Part shown: positions 1 to 9,063 of the stretch, in pieces | How the letters are laid out: each line of letters opens with the position of its first letter | Position numbering within the stretch: position 1 is the first letter of the stretch | Origin: JBGAJN01 sp044224905 | Lineage (GTDB): Bacteria > Verrucomicrobiota > Verrucomicrobiia > Limisphaerales > JBGAJN01 | Direction of reading: 5' to 3' | Length of the DNA: 64,000 nt | NCBI GenBank assembly: GCA_044224905.1 | Contig: JBGAJN010000001.1 | Coordinates: forward strand, 1,612,001-1,676,000 | Notes under the pieces: model-generated | The model's input: only the letters and a program-made list of their open reading frames with translations | The model's database searches: none | Told to the model about the DNA's origin: nothing | Program-made: the position numbers and the translations under genes

Positions 1-624
1 AAGCTGATTGAAGCCAGCAAACCAGCGTTGCGGGCCGACGATTTGGAGAACGCGTTGCGCAGCTACGAAGCAACTCGAACCGAACTGGACGACCTCGAAA
101 AGACCCTCAGCAATCTTGATCGCGACAAACGCGATTTGGACGCCCGGCTCAAATTGATGTCGGAAGCGCATACGCAGCGCATCGCGCGATTCACGCGGAT
201 CTACGACCACTTCGCAAAGCTCCTGATGGGCGATGACGTAACCGCCAAAGTGGATTTTGCCGGCAAAGCGATTGAGCCAAGCCTGGAATGCGACGGGCCG
301 CGCGACAGCACGGCATTGAAGCTGGCCAAGTGGCTGGCATTCGATCTCGGAAGCATGGCCCTCAGCATTGCTGGCGGCGGCCATCACCCTCGCTTCCTGC
401 TTCACGACAGTCCGCGCGAAGCCGACATCACCGAGGCAATTTACAACGAACTTTTCCGCGCCGCCATCGCGCTGGAGAAAGCGGCCACAGGCGAACCGCC
501 GTTTCAATACATCGTCACGACCACGCAACCGCCACCCGAAGAACTCAAGTGCGAGCCTTGGCTTTTGCAGCCGGTGCTGAATGCGAGCGAGGCCAAAGGG
601 AGAATTCTTGGGGTGAATCTGTGA
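1..624 (+). CDS. C-terminal part of a DUF2326-like coiled-coil ATPase (5' end outside window)
   Basis: The frame is open from base 1 to a TGA at 622-624, so the true start lies upstream and 207 residues are visible. The first 60 or so are rich in Glu, Lys, Asp and Arg and look like the end of a coiled coil. A compact domain follows with the segment FLLHDSPREAD, which resembles the Walker B/D-loop region of Rad50/SMC-type ATPases and is typical of DUF2326 proteins. Such proteins are large ABC-type coiled-coil ATPases found near mobile elements and defence loci. Function here cannot be told without the N-terminal half. The family call is inference from this one motif and the domain order. Confidence 0.6.
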   Translation, partial: KLIEASKPALRADDLENALRSYEATRTELDDLEKTLSNLDRDKRDLDARLKLMSEAHTQRIARFTRIYDHFAKLLMGDDVTAKVDFAGKAIEPSLECDGPRDSTALKLAKWLAFDLGSMALSIAGGGHHPRFLLHDSPREADITEAIYNELFRAAIALEKAATGEPPFQYIVTTTQPPPEELKCEPWLLQPVLNASEAKGRILGVNL

Positions 625-660
625 ACCAGGCTTTTTTGCCACAGCGCACATTTCCACCAG

Positions 661-1107
661 ATGACATCCAGACCTCTTTCCAACGGTCTTTCGAGAAGGA
701 CAAACCGCTGCCTTTTCAACGCCGGCATTCCCATCAATAAACAGGTCATCATTCGCGCTCTGAAAACCGGAAAACTCTACCCATTCCGCTGGCCCCCGAA
801 TTACGGCAAATACACGCACGTTGAGGTTTGTCGCTGGGCGGGGATTGACGACGAGACGCTCTCGCCTCCGCCGCATGAAGGCGATGTGACTCCTTTTCCC
901 GACATGGGGATTTCTTACCGAGCCTGGCGGTGCCTTCGCCGGTTCGGCATTCCCACCACCAAAAAGGCCGTGCGCCACGCCCTCCGAACCGGAGCGCTTT
1001 CGCCAGGCAAGTGTCCCAGCAACTACGGCCCACAAACCCATGCCGAACTTTGCCGTTGGACGGGCATCGACCCGCGAACGAATTACAAGTTTAAAACGCC
1101 ATTATGA
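661..1107 (+). CDS. Small protein made of two tandem repeats, unknown function
   Basis: 148 residues from an ATG, 36 bases after the previous stop. The protein is an internal duplication: unit A (about residues 7-63) and unit B (about 82-137) both read as a short helix with RxCL, then GIP, a helix ending ALxTGxL, then P-NYG-xTHxELCRWxGID. The order 'LS-R--NCL---GI-T' is reminiscent of the RNA polymerase alpha C-terminal domain fold, but the similarity is weak. I do not recognise a named family. The stop overlaps the next start (ATGA at 1104-1107), so the two genes are probably translated together. Confidence 0.6.
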   Translation: MTSRPLSNGLSRRTNRCLFNAGIPINKQVIIRALKTGKLYPFRWPPNYGKYTHVEVCRWAGIDDETLSPPPHEGDVTPFPDMGISYRAWRCLRRFGIPTTKKAVRHALRTGALSPGKCPSNYGPQTHAELCRWTGIDPRTNYKFKTPL

Positions 1108-1295
1108 ATGACCCAATCGTCGAGATAAGAGAACTCATTTGTGAAATTGTAACTTTCTGTTATTCCAAGGAACACAGCGAGTCATTGAGATCGAAGGCTG
1201 CGGGAGACGGATTGACGCTGGAGCAAATGGTTGCGGCGGCAATTGCCCACAGGATTTCAGAGGAGTTCGAGGTGCGCAGAAAAGCCCTCAACTAA
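1104..1295 (+). CDS. Small hypothetical protein (63 aa)
   Basis: Begins at the ATG of an ATGA overlap with the upstream duplicated-repeat gene, which supports translational coupling. It is acidic and helical, with segments SLRSKAAGDGLTLEQMVAAAI and ISEEFEVRRKAL; the 'GLTLEQMVAAAI' stretch looks like a short DNA-binding or dimerisation helix, as in RHH-type proteins, but no full motif can be identified. No signal peptide or membrane segment. Function unknown. Confidence 0.5.
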   Translation: MNDPIVEIRELICEIVTFCYSKEHSESLRSKAAGDGLTLEQMVAAAIAHRISEEFEVRRKALN

Positions 1296-1438
1296 CCAAA
1301 CGCGGGAGGAATGTCCCTTGGTTTGAAAGATTAGATTTGTTTTTTGCCCGGCTGAAAACTCTCGAAAGACGTGTAGCCATTGGAAAAACCTCGCATCTTT
1401 TAGTTCACGGTCGCTTTATCCCGGATGCCGGCGGCCGA

Positions 1439-2722
1439 TCAGGGCATGTTAAGCAGGTGGTTGCCTAGCTGAACAAAGACGCTCTTAAAGATTCGAACCA
1501 AGACTCCCTGCCCCAGAATCTGCACCGCCGTCGAAAAGTGGCGAGTGAGCAACTCGCAGCCGTGGAGCCGCTCGATTTCGTCTTGGCGGAGAAGCCGGGG
1601 GCCAAACGGTGTCCGCACGAAGGGGCCGGTGTTTATCTTGTGATACGATTTTGGGATGGTGGGGATTTTTGTCTCCGTGCCGTCAATGATGGTGAACGCG
1701 AAGCCATGCCCGGCGGCTTGGTGCCGGGCATTGTGGCGGCGTAGTCCCTCGATGGTTTGCGCGATGCGTTCAGCGTCGGAGCGGTCGATTTCGGGATTCG
1801 GTGCGTCGAGGTATTCGATGACAGGCCTGGTGCAGGGCGTCCCCGGAGGCGTGAGAGTGAACGGGCGGTCGAGCGTGGCAACCAGCAGCCAGCGCTGACG
1901 ATCTTCAATTTCTTGCCATTCCGTGTTGGGTTTTAGAATGGTGGTAAAGACGTGGTAGCCAATGCGCTTGAGATGCGTGGTCAACAGCGTCCCGGCCAGG
2001 CTGGAGGCAAAACCGGGGACGTTTTCAAACACGACGGCAGCGGGCATTCGTTCGCTGACGATCATGAGTGCTGACAAAAACAAGTCGCCCGTGTCTCCCG
2101 ACTCCGGCTTTCCGGCGAGACCCTTCTTCGCGCGGCCCAAATTCGAGTGGCTAGTGCAGGGAATTCCGCCAATCAGAATGTCAAAATCCGGCAGGTCGGT
2201 CGTGTGGAGTGAGCGGATGTCGGATTGGATGAGCGTGGCGTCAGTATGTTTGCCCTGCCACTCGTCGGCGAAATCAGGTTCGATTTCAACTCCAGCGATG
2301 ACTTGGAAGCATGGGTTGTTGTCGAGCGCGGCGGTCATCGTCCCGCCGCCCGCGAAAATTTCCAGCACGCGAAACGGCGTCTGGAGCCTGCGGCTTCTCT
2401 GAATCGCAAATGCACGCCGCGAGGGCATCACTTGGATTCGCTCGAACGAGGCGATTATTTTCACCTCGGAAAACTCGGCCAGACCAGAAAGCAGTGATTG
2501 ATTCGCGAGATCAATGATGGGACGGCGCCCACCGGCGACGGCGCGGCTGGAAACGTGATTCTCGGCGAGGATGGCCGGGCGAAAGGTCAGCGCGTCGGCG
2601 CGGGTTTCGATTTCAAACGGCACCCCGTGAGAAAAGCCCAGGCGATTCAGCCGCTGTGACTCAATCCAAAGTCGCAGGTTTTCGCGATTGCGACCGAGCC
2701 GCTGGATGGCGATGAGGTGCAT
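1439..2722 (-). CDS. DNA (cytosine-5) methyltransferase, orphan
   Basis: 427 residues with the C5-methyltransferase motifs in order: motif I VLEIFAGGGTM (about 119-129, AdoMet binding), motif IV GGIPCTSHSN with the catalytic Cys at 189, motif VI FENVPGF (ENV, about 233-235), a motif VIII-like DRQRWLLVA and the C-terminal motif X-like QILGQGVLVRIF. It should methylate cytosine at a short target in double-stranded DNA. About 115 extra residues precede motif I, which is unusual and may form an element-specific domain. The start ATG has a good ribosome site (TAGGAGA). No restriction endonuclease lies beside it, so it is probably an orphan methylase protecting or marking the element. Confidence 0.9.
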   Translation of the reverse strand: MHLIAIQRLGRNRENLRLWIESQRLNRLGFSHGVPFEIETRADALTFRPAILAENHVSSRAVAGGRRPIIDLANQSLLSGLAEFSEVKIIASFERIQVMPSRRAFAIQRSRRLQTPFRVLEIFAGGGTMTAALDNNPCFQVIAGVEIEPDFADEWQGKHTDATLIQSDIRSLHTTDLPDFDILIGGIPCTSHSNLGRAKKGLAGKPESGDTGDLFLSALMIVSERMPAAVVFENVPGFASSLAGTLLTTHLKRIGYHVFTTILKPNTEWQEIEDRQRWLLVATLDRPFTLTPPGTPCTRPVIEYLDAPNPEIDRSDAERIAQTIEGLRRHNARHQAAGHGFAFTIIDGTETKIPTIPKSYHKINTGPFVRTPFGPRLLRQDEIERLHGCELLTRHFSTAVQILGQGVLVRIFKSVFVQLGNHLLNMP

Positions 2723-3106
2723 GTGCTTCTCCTAAACTAAAACGAAGATGCTCCTGCTCTTGAGATGACGTGGCTCCGCAAGCTTAACCGATTTTGGGGT
2801 GACACTTCAACTGACGGGCACCGGCGCTTTCCCCTTTCCTGAACCCAAACGCGGCCGATCGGAAATACCGCGCAGAGCACGGCCCAAGGCTTTTTGAGGC
2901 AGGTCCGGTTTTGGGCGGAAGATCTACAGTCGTGACCGGAACAAATGGGAAAGACTTCCTGAAACCAAATCGCCGTCGGCTGCGGATACAGGGGGTAAGC
3001 AACCCATGTGCATCCTAATCCTGAACACCACCCGCAAGCTGGCCTTGACCCACGCCGTCCCCGCAGTCCGCCGACAAACCTCCTTTGACCACGCGTGAGG
3101 CAACCC
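2723..3106. other. Intergenic region, no gene recognised
   Basis: About 380 bases between the methyltransferase start and the helicase start, so it holds two divergent promoters. A 123-codon minus-strand frame across it has a Cys/Arg/Trp-rich composition unlike a real protein and was not accepted. No repeat or strong hairpin was found. Confidence 0.5.
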
Positions 3107-6100
3107 ATGATGACCGACGGCTCTTCAGTCTATTCTAAGCAGCAGCGGACCTGCGACGTGGGTCAAATACCGCTCCAGTTCGACCCGCATCAGAAACAGC
3201 GTTTGGGCTCGGTTGACTTGCCAAGTCAAAATGGGGTAGAGGGGGAGCAAGGGAAAACATCGTCGAGGGGAGCGATGCGGGGCGCAGCCAGAACCAAGAC
3301 CACCACTGAACCGCAACTGGAACTGTTCGGCCTCGGCGCGCTGAGGATTCCGATTGCTGAAACCACTGACGCAATACGGCCGCATGGCGGCAAAACACTG
3401 GCGGGAGTTCCTGCCCCGGATGGTTGCACAACTCGAAGTGGCGGGCCAACTGCACGAGATGCTGCTGGAGGCGGAGGATCAGACGGAAACGGAACTGGAC
3501 CAGCTTCGCCGCCAGTTGATTCACGACGGCTTGACGCCCCAGCAAGCGCACGACCAGGCGTGGGAGATGGTGCGCCAGAAATACATCTTCCTGCCGCCCG
3601 AGACGTAGCCGTCCGTCACCAGGACAGCGTTGAAGAACCTCGTGAGGCAGATGCCGCCGTCGCCGAACCGGAACCAGCGCGCAACCAAAACAACTACCGC
3701 ATCACCGACGCGGACCGGGTGGGTGTTGGATCGCTCAAGCAGAAATGCCTCGGAAATCTCGCGGCCATCCAACTGCTCAAGCAGCTCGAAGCGGAGGAAC
3801 GTCCCACGACCGCGGAAGAAAAGCGCGTGCTGCTCCGCTACATCGGTTGGGGCGGACTGCCGCAAGTCTTTGATGTGCGGAACGAGCAGTGGAAGGAGGA
3901 ACGCGACCGTCTGGAGGGATTGCTCTCTCCCGAGGAATTCGAATCGGCCCGCGCCACCACGCTCAACGCGCATTACACCGCTCCCGTAATCATTTGCGCC
4001 ATGTATGCGGCGTTGCAGCGGTTTGGCTTTACGCATGGACGCGTCCTCGAACCCGCGCTGGGTCTGGGACATTTCATCGGACTCATGCCCGACGAGATGC
4101 ACAGCCGCTCGCTCATCACCGGCGTCGAGATTGATTCCGTCACCGCCCGGCTCGCCCGGGTGCTTTATCCCGATGCGGACGTCCGGCATCAACCCTTTGA
4201 GGAAACCAAGCTGGCGGACGGATTTTACGACGCGGCCATCTCGAACATCCCTTTCGGCGATTACAAGCCGTTCGATCCGCGTTTCAAATCCTGGAACTTC
4301 GTCATTCATGATTACTACTTCGCCGCCGCGTTAACGAAGGTGCGGCCCGGCGGGTTGATCCTGTTCATCACTTCCAAAGGCACCTTCGACAAGGTGGACG
4401 GGGCGCTGCGGGAATACGTCTCTCAGCAGGCCGACCTGTTAGGAGCGATCCGGCTGCCGAACGACGCCTTCAAGAAAAACGCCCATACTGAGGTGACCAC
4501 CGACCTCGTGATGTTGCGCAAGCGTCTGCCCGGCGAACTGCCAAAGGGACCGGCTTGGAAGTTCCTCGTCGAGATCACCAACTCCCTGGGTGAAACAATT
4601 CCAATCAACGAATACTTCGCGGCGCACCCGGAAATGATGCTCGGCGAAATGCGCCTGGAGGGGAAAATGTATGCGCGCAGCGAACCCACTCTGGCTGCCA
4701 ATGGCCGTTCCCTCGCCGAGCAACTCGCCGAAGTCATCGCGCTGCTGCCCAAGGATGTGTTCCGACCGGAAACGCACCGGATCACCCGTCCCACGATCGA
4801 GCAGGCTTTTCCGGTTCCTCAGCACATCAAGCCCAACGCCTATGCCCTCGTGAACGAAGAGTTGGCGATCCGTGACGGTGACACGTTGCGCGTGCTGACC
4901 GGCCTGTCGTCGCAGGTCGTCCGGCGGATACGCGGACTGATTCGTGTGCGCGATGCGGTGCGGCTCTGCCTTCGTTCCCAGCTCAACGGCACGCTGGACG
5001 AGGAGGTGGTGACCGCGCGCGAAGAACTCAACCGGGTTTACGACCGCTTCATCGCTCATTACGGGCCGATTTCCGAACGCGCCAACACGTCAGCCTTTCG
5101 CGGCGACCCGGATCTGCCGCTCCTGTTGTCGCTGGAGAATTACGATGAGGAAACCCGGCGCGCAACCAAGGCGGCGATTTTCCGGGAGCGGACCATCCAG
5201 CGAAAGCGGTCGCGCCCGGAAGTGAGCACGCCCCAGGAAGCGCTGCTGGTGGTTCTCAACGAGCGCGGCTGCGTGGACTTGGAATATGTCGCGCGCCTGC
5301 TCCATCGCCGACCCTCCGAATTCCTGCCCGACCTCAAGGGCACCATCTTCCTCAATCCGCAGACCCGCCGCTGGGAAACCGAGGATGATTATCTCTCCGG
5401 CAATGTCCGCGCCAAGCTGGCGGTGGCCGAAGCCGCAGCTCTGGCCGATGAACAGTTCGCCACCCACGTCGCGGCGTTGAAGGCCGTTCAGCCGGCCGAT
5501 CTTTCGGCCACCGAAATCGACGCGCGGCTGGGGAGCACGTGGATTCCGGCGGAGCACATCCAGGAGTTCGTCGGACAACTGCTGGGTGATGACGACATCA
5601 CCGTCAGCCACGCGCCGCAACTTGGGCTGTGGGTGGTGCGCGGCGATTATGACGTCCGGTTCAGCGTCGCCAACACCACCGAGTGGGGCACCGATCGCCG
5701 GAGTGCGCTGGAACTGATCGAAGATGCACTCAACCTGCGCACGCCAACCATTTACGATCAAGACCCCGACTCGGATCGGGACGTCGTCAACGGCCCGGCG
5801 ACCGAGGCGGCGCGGGATAAACAGGAAAAAATCAAGGAACGGTTCAAGCAATGGATCTGGCAGGACGACGACCGCCGCGAGCCGCTGGCCCGCAAATATA
5901 ATGAAGAGTTCAATCACACCCGGCTCCGCACCTTCAACGGCGACCACCTCACCCTGCCGGGCGCCAGTCCCGCCATCAATTTGCGTTCGCACCAGAAGGC
6001 CGCTGTGTGGCGCATTCTGCAAACGCCGAACACCCTGCTGGCGCACGTCGTCGGGGCCGGCAAAACCTATGTCATGGTGGCCGCCGCGATGGAGTTGCGG

Positions 6101-8443
6101 CGGCTGGGTCTGGCGCGCAAGCCCCTGTTTGTCGTGCCCAACCACATGCTCGGCCAGTTCTCGTCCGAGTTGCTGGCCCTCTACCCCGGCGCGAACATTC
6201 TCGTCGCCACGAAGGACGATTTCGAAAAGGAGAAGCGCAAGACCCTGATGAGCCGCATCGCCACCGGCAACTGGGATGCCGTCATCGTGACACACTCCGG
6301 TTTTGAAAAGATTCCCGTCGCCCGGGCGACTCAGGAGGAGTTCTTCCAGGAACACGTGCGCGAGTTGACGCTCGCCATCGAACAGCAGCGCACCGACGGG
6401 GATTCGCGGATTGTGAAGGCCCTTGAACGCGCGAAGAAACAACTCGAAGGCAAACTCAAAGAACTCGCGGCAACCGACAAGAAGGACGACGGCCTGACCT
6501 TTGAAGAACTGGGTGTGGACCGGCTGTTCGTCGACGAGGCGCACTATTTCAAGAACCTGTTTTACGTCTCGAAGATGACCCGCATTGCTGGCCTGCCGCA
6601 GACGGCTTCCCAGCGCGCCTTCGACATGTTCCTGAAAGTCGGTCATGTCCAGCGGATTAATGGCGGCGTGGTCTTCGCCACGGGCACACCGATAGCCAAC
6701 AGCGTTGCGGAAATGTTCACCATGCAGCGGTTCCTCCAGATGGCGACGTTGAAGACGCAAACCGTGGCGCACTTCGACTCGTGGGCGGCGACGTTCGGTG
6801 AACCCGTCACGGCGATGGAACTCGCCCCGGACGGCTCCGGCTACCGGTTGCATACCCGCTTCGCGCGGTTCATCAACGTGCCGGAACTCATGCAGATGTT
6901 CCGGCAGGTTGCGGACATTCAAACGCAGAAGATGCTCAAGCTGCCGGTGCCGGAAATTCGGAATGGCAAACCCATCGTCCTCAGTGCTCCGTGCTCTCCG
7001 GAGTTGAAGGAGATCGTGCAGTCGCTGGTCGAGCGGGCGGACGCCCTGCGCACCGGCTCGGTGGACCCGCGCGAGGATAACATGCTGTTGATCACGACGG
7101 ACGGGCGCAAAGCGGCGCTCGATCTCCGACTCCACGACCCGCGTCTGCCCGACCATCCCACCAGCAAGGTCAATCGGGCGGTTCAGGAGGTTGCACGAAT
7201 CTCGGCTGACACCGCTGCCAACCGATTAACCCAGCTCGTGTTCTGTGACATGTCCATACCGACGGGCGGCAAAGGCTTTTCGGTGTATGAAGACATGCGC
7301 GATAAACTGGTCGCCCGAGGAATTCGCGCTGATGAAATCGCCTTCATCCAGGACTACGACGGTGACGCGGCGAAGCTCGCGTTGTTCCGCGAAGTGCGCG
7401 CTGGCAAAATCCGCATCCTGTTTGGCAGCACCCAGAAAATGGGCACCGGGGCCAATGTGCAGGAACGGCTGATTGCGCTCCATCATCTCGACGCGCCGTG
7501 GCGGCCCGCCGATGTCGAGCAACGCGAGGGGCGGATTCTGCGTCAGGGAAACTCGAATCCCGAAATCCAGATCTACCGCTACGTGACGGAGCAAAGTTTT
7601 GAGGCGTATATGTGGCAGACCTTGGAAACCAAGGCGAAGTTCATCGGCCAGGTCATGACGGGTGAGAGCGACCTGCGGCGCATCGAGGACATTGACGGCA
7701 CGGCGCTGACCTACGCCGAGGTCAAGGCCATTGCCTCGGGCAATCCGATGGTCATTGAAAAGGCCCGCATCGACGCCGAGGTTTCCCGCCTCAGCCGCCT
7801 GCGCTGCGAGCATCAAGAAACGCTGTATAAACTCCGCAGCCGGGTCCGGCACCTGGCCGACGAGCTTCCGCGCCTGGAGAAGCGGTTGGAAGACGTGCGC
7901 CGCGACCTCACCACTCGGCAGGACACCAGCGGCGATAAATTCGTCATGCTGCTGGAAGGCCAGGAGATTCGCGACCGGGGCATCGCGGGTGAGTTGCTGC
8001 TCCGCCGCGCCGAACGGATGCGTGGCACCCGTGCTGACCGGCTGGTAGGCAACCTGGCGGGGTTTCAGATTTTCGTGGCCGACAATTTCATGCAAGGCCC
8101 GGAGCTGGTGCTGAAGGGCGCAACCGCCTACGTCGCGAAGGTCACAGACTCGGCCTTGGGCACCATCCGCTCGGTCGAGCATACGATTCAACATCTCGAC
8201 GACCTCGCGGACAACCTCGCCCGGAACATCGCCGACACGCGCAAGCGGCTCGCGGATACGCAGGCGCAGGTGGACACGCCCTTCGAGTATGCGGAGCGGC
8301 TGGCGGCACTGGTGCAGCGGCAGCAGGAAATCGAGGACGCCCTCGACCTGACCAAAAACCAAGCGCCCCGCCAGTTTGACGCGGAGTCCGTGGAAACAGC
8401 CCTGACGCGAACCGACGAAACTGAAGGCCAGTCCCGTGAATAG
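3107..8443 (+). CDS. Giant N6-adenine methylase-SNF2 helicase fusion of mobile elements
   Basis: About 1,778 residues from the ATG at 3107, which has GAGG six bases upstream. A low-complexity N-terminus is followed from NNYRITDADR by the conserved body: methylase motif I VLEPALGLGHFIGLMP, a catalytic-loop equivalent NIPFGDYKPF in place of NPPF, Walker A GAGKT near residue 983, the DEAH-box VDEAHYFKNL near 1143, helicase motifs TQKMGTGANVQ and EQREGRILRQGN, and a C-terminal coiled coil. Such fusions occur on conjugative plasmids, ICEs and phages and are thought to modify or remodel incoming DNA, often as antirestriction factors. The first 180 residues may not be translated: another plausible small protein is encoded out of frame there, and a GTG at 3560 is an alternative start. 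Confidence 0.85.
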   Translation: MMTDGSSVYSKQQRTCDVGQIPLQFDPHQKQRLGSVDLPSQNGVEGEQGKTSSRGAMRGAARTKTTTEPQLELFGLGALRIPIAETTDAIRPHGGKTLAGVPAPDGCTTRSGGPTARDAAGGGGSDGNGTGPASPPVDSRRLDAPASARPGVGDGAPEIHLPAARDVAVRHQDSVEEPREADAAVAEPEPARNQNNYRITDADRVGVGSLKQKCLGNLAAIQLLKQLEAEERPTTAEEKRVLLRYIGWGGLPQVFDVRNEQWKEERDRLEGLLSPEEFESARATTLNAHYTAPVIICAMYAALQRFGFTHGRVLEPALGLGHFIGLMPDEMHSRSLITGVEIDSVTARLARVLYPDADVRHQPFEETKLADGFYDAAISNIPFGDYKPFDPRFKSWNFVIHDYYFAAALTKVRPGGLILFITSKGTFDKVDGALREYVSQQADLLGAIRLPNDAFKKNAHTEVTTDLVMLRKRLPGELPKGPAWKFLVEITNSLGETIPINEYFAAHPEMMLGEMRLEGKMYARSEPTLAANGRSLAEQLAEVIALLPKDVFRPETHRITRPTIEQAFPVPQHIKPNAYALVNEELAIRDGDTLRVLTGLSSQVVRRIRGLIRVRDAVRLCLRSQLNGTLDEEVVTAREELNRVYDRFIAHYGPISERANTSAFRGDPDLPLLLSLENYDEETRRATKAAIFRERTIQRKRSRPEVSTPQEALLVVLNERGCVDLEYVARLLHRRPSEFLPDLKGTIFLNPQTRRWETEDDYLSGNVRAKLAVAEAAALADEQFATHVAALKAVQPADLSATEIDARLGSTWIPAEHIQEFVGQLLGDDDITVSHAPQLGLWVVRGDYDVRFSVANTTEWGTDRRSALELIEDALNLRTPTIYDQDPDSDRDVVNGPATEAARDKQEKIKERFKQWIWQDDDRREPLARKYNEEFNHTRLRTFNGDHLTLPGASPAINLRSHQKAAVWRILQTPNTLLAHVVGAGKTYVMVAAAMELRRLGLARKPLFVVPNHMLGQFSSELLALYPGANILVATKDDFEKEKRKTLMSRIATGNWDAVIVTHSGFEKIPVARATQEEFFQEHVRELTLAIEQQRTDGDSRIVKALERAKKQLEGKLKELAATDKKDDGLTFEELGVDRLFVDEAHYFKNLFYVSKMTRIAGLPQTASQRAFDMFLKVGHVQRINGGVVFATGTPIANSVAEMFTMQRFLQMATLKTQTVAHFDSWAATFGEPVTAMELAPDGSGYRLHTRFARFINVPELMQMFRQVADIQTQKMLKLPVPEIRNGKPIVLSAPCSPELKEIVQSLVERADALRTGSVDPREDNMLLITTDGRKAALDLRLHDPRLPDHPTSKVNRAVQEVARISADTAANRLTQLVFCDMSIPTGGKGFSVYEDMRDKLVARGIRADEIAFIQDYDGDAAKLALFREVRAGKIRILFGSTQKMGTGANVQERLIALHHLDAPWRPADVEQREGRILRQGNSNPEIQIYRYVTEQSFEAYMWQTLETKAKFIGQVMTGESDLRRIEDIDGTALTYAEVKAIASGNPMVIEKARIDAEVSRLSRLRCEHQETLYKLRSRVRHLADELPRLEKRLEDVRRDLTTRQDTSGDKFVMLLEGQEIRDRGIAGELLLRRAERMRGTRADRLVGNLAGFQIFVADNFMQGPELVLKGATAYVAKVTDSALGTIRSVEHTIQHLDDLADNLARNIADTRKRLADTQAQVDTPFEYAERLAALVQRQQEIEDALDLTKNQAPRQFDAESVETALTRTDETEGQSRE
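3354..3608 (+). CDS. Possible nested small helical protein (84 aa)
   Basis: A TTG-started frame (alternative ATG at 3384) lying wholly inside the low-complexity N-terminal part of the helicase frame. Unlike the overlapping helicase residues, which are Gly/Pro/Ala/Arg-rich, this frame encodes a regular amphipathic helical protein: LTQYGRMAAKHWREFLPRM, an acidic helix with ETELDQLRRQL, then GLTPQQAHDQAWEMVRQKYI and a FLPPE end. That composition suggests it is the translated frame here. It would act upstream of the helicase; no function is known to me. Confidence 0.45.
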   Translation: MLKPLTQYGRMAAKHWREFLPRMVAQLEVAGQLHEMLLEAEDQTETELDQLRRQLIHDGLTPQQAHDQAWEMVRQKYIFLPPET

Positions 8444-8545
8444 CCTTACCAAATTTCAAACCATGAACATCTCACGCCCGTTGATTAGCCCTCCAAAATC
8501 GTGTTATAGGATCAGGGCGGGTATTTGCTTTTTTGGGAGGTGGTT

Positions 8546-9013
8546 ATGAAACCAACGCGCGATGCTTTGTATCTTGTTCATCAATGTCAGGCGAAGCGAC
8601 GTGGTCAAACCGCACTGCCGTATGAGGAATTTTGCGTCCGGGCGGTAAACACTCACGAAACCGACCTCACGGGACTGCTGCCACCTGCGCCGAATGGAAT
8701 TTTCGTAGTCGATTTGCCACCCGAACTTCAGTCCAAGCTCGGCCTCCTCCGCATTACCCAGAATGCCGCCGCCACCGTACCGTCCCACGAATTGACCCGA
8801 GCCGTTGAGCGGCATGCTGCGGGAGATTGGGGAACCCTTACTCCAGAAGACTGGAAGACGAACGATCTGGCTTTGCGCGAAGGCGGACCGTTGTATTCGA
8901 GATACGAGATCGGCACCGGAGTCCAAGTCGGTCGGGAGTTTTGGGTGTTTACGAATCCCGGTCGCACCCTGACCACTGTCTTTCTTCGGGAAGATCTTCC
9001 GACTTTTCACTGA
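8546..9013 (+). CDS. Conserved plasmid protein, paralogue of the gene at 28980-29264
   Basis: 155 residues from the ATG at 8546, which follows GGGAGG by five bases. The C-terminal half carries the pattern RAVERHAAGDWG, NDLAL, GGPLYSRYE, FWVFTNPGRTLTTVFLREDL. The 94-residue gene at 28980-29264 has the same pattern (RHAGGDWG, NDAAL, GCRLLSVY, FWVITEWDRSVTTILLPEDY). The N-terminal 70 residues are specific to this copy. The family is common on plasmids as a hypothetical. It sits 100 bases after the helicase gene and probably shares its transcript. No catalytic motif is visible; function unknown. Confidence 0.7.
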   Translation: MKPTRDALYLVHQCQAKRRGQTALPYEEFCVRAVNTHETDLTGLLPPAPNGIFVVDLPPELQSKLGLLRITQNAAATVPSHELTRAVERHAAGDWGTLTPEDWKTNDLALREGGPLYSRYEIGTGVQVGREFWVFTNPGRTLTTVFLREDLPTFH

Positions 9014-9063
9014 GGTTCGCGGCTTACGGGTGAAGCAATTGCTCATTGTTGTTTGGAATCGAG

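Noticed and set aside
2737..3108. Minus-strand frame of 123 codons upstream of the helicase
   Set aside because: Cys/Trp/Arg-rich, no ribosome site, no similarity to known folds.
5090..7156. Long minus-strand frame (688 codons) across the helicase gene
   Set aside because: Antisense shadow of a GC-rich gene: His/Arg/Gly-rich composition, no motif, and the plus strand has complete helicase motifs.
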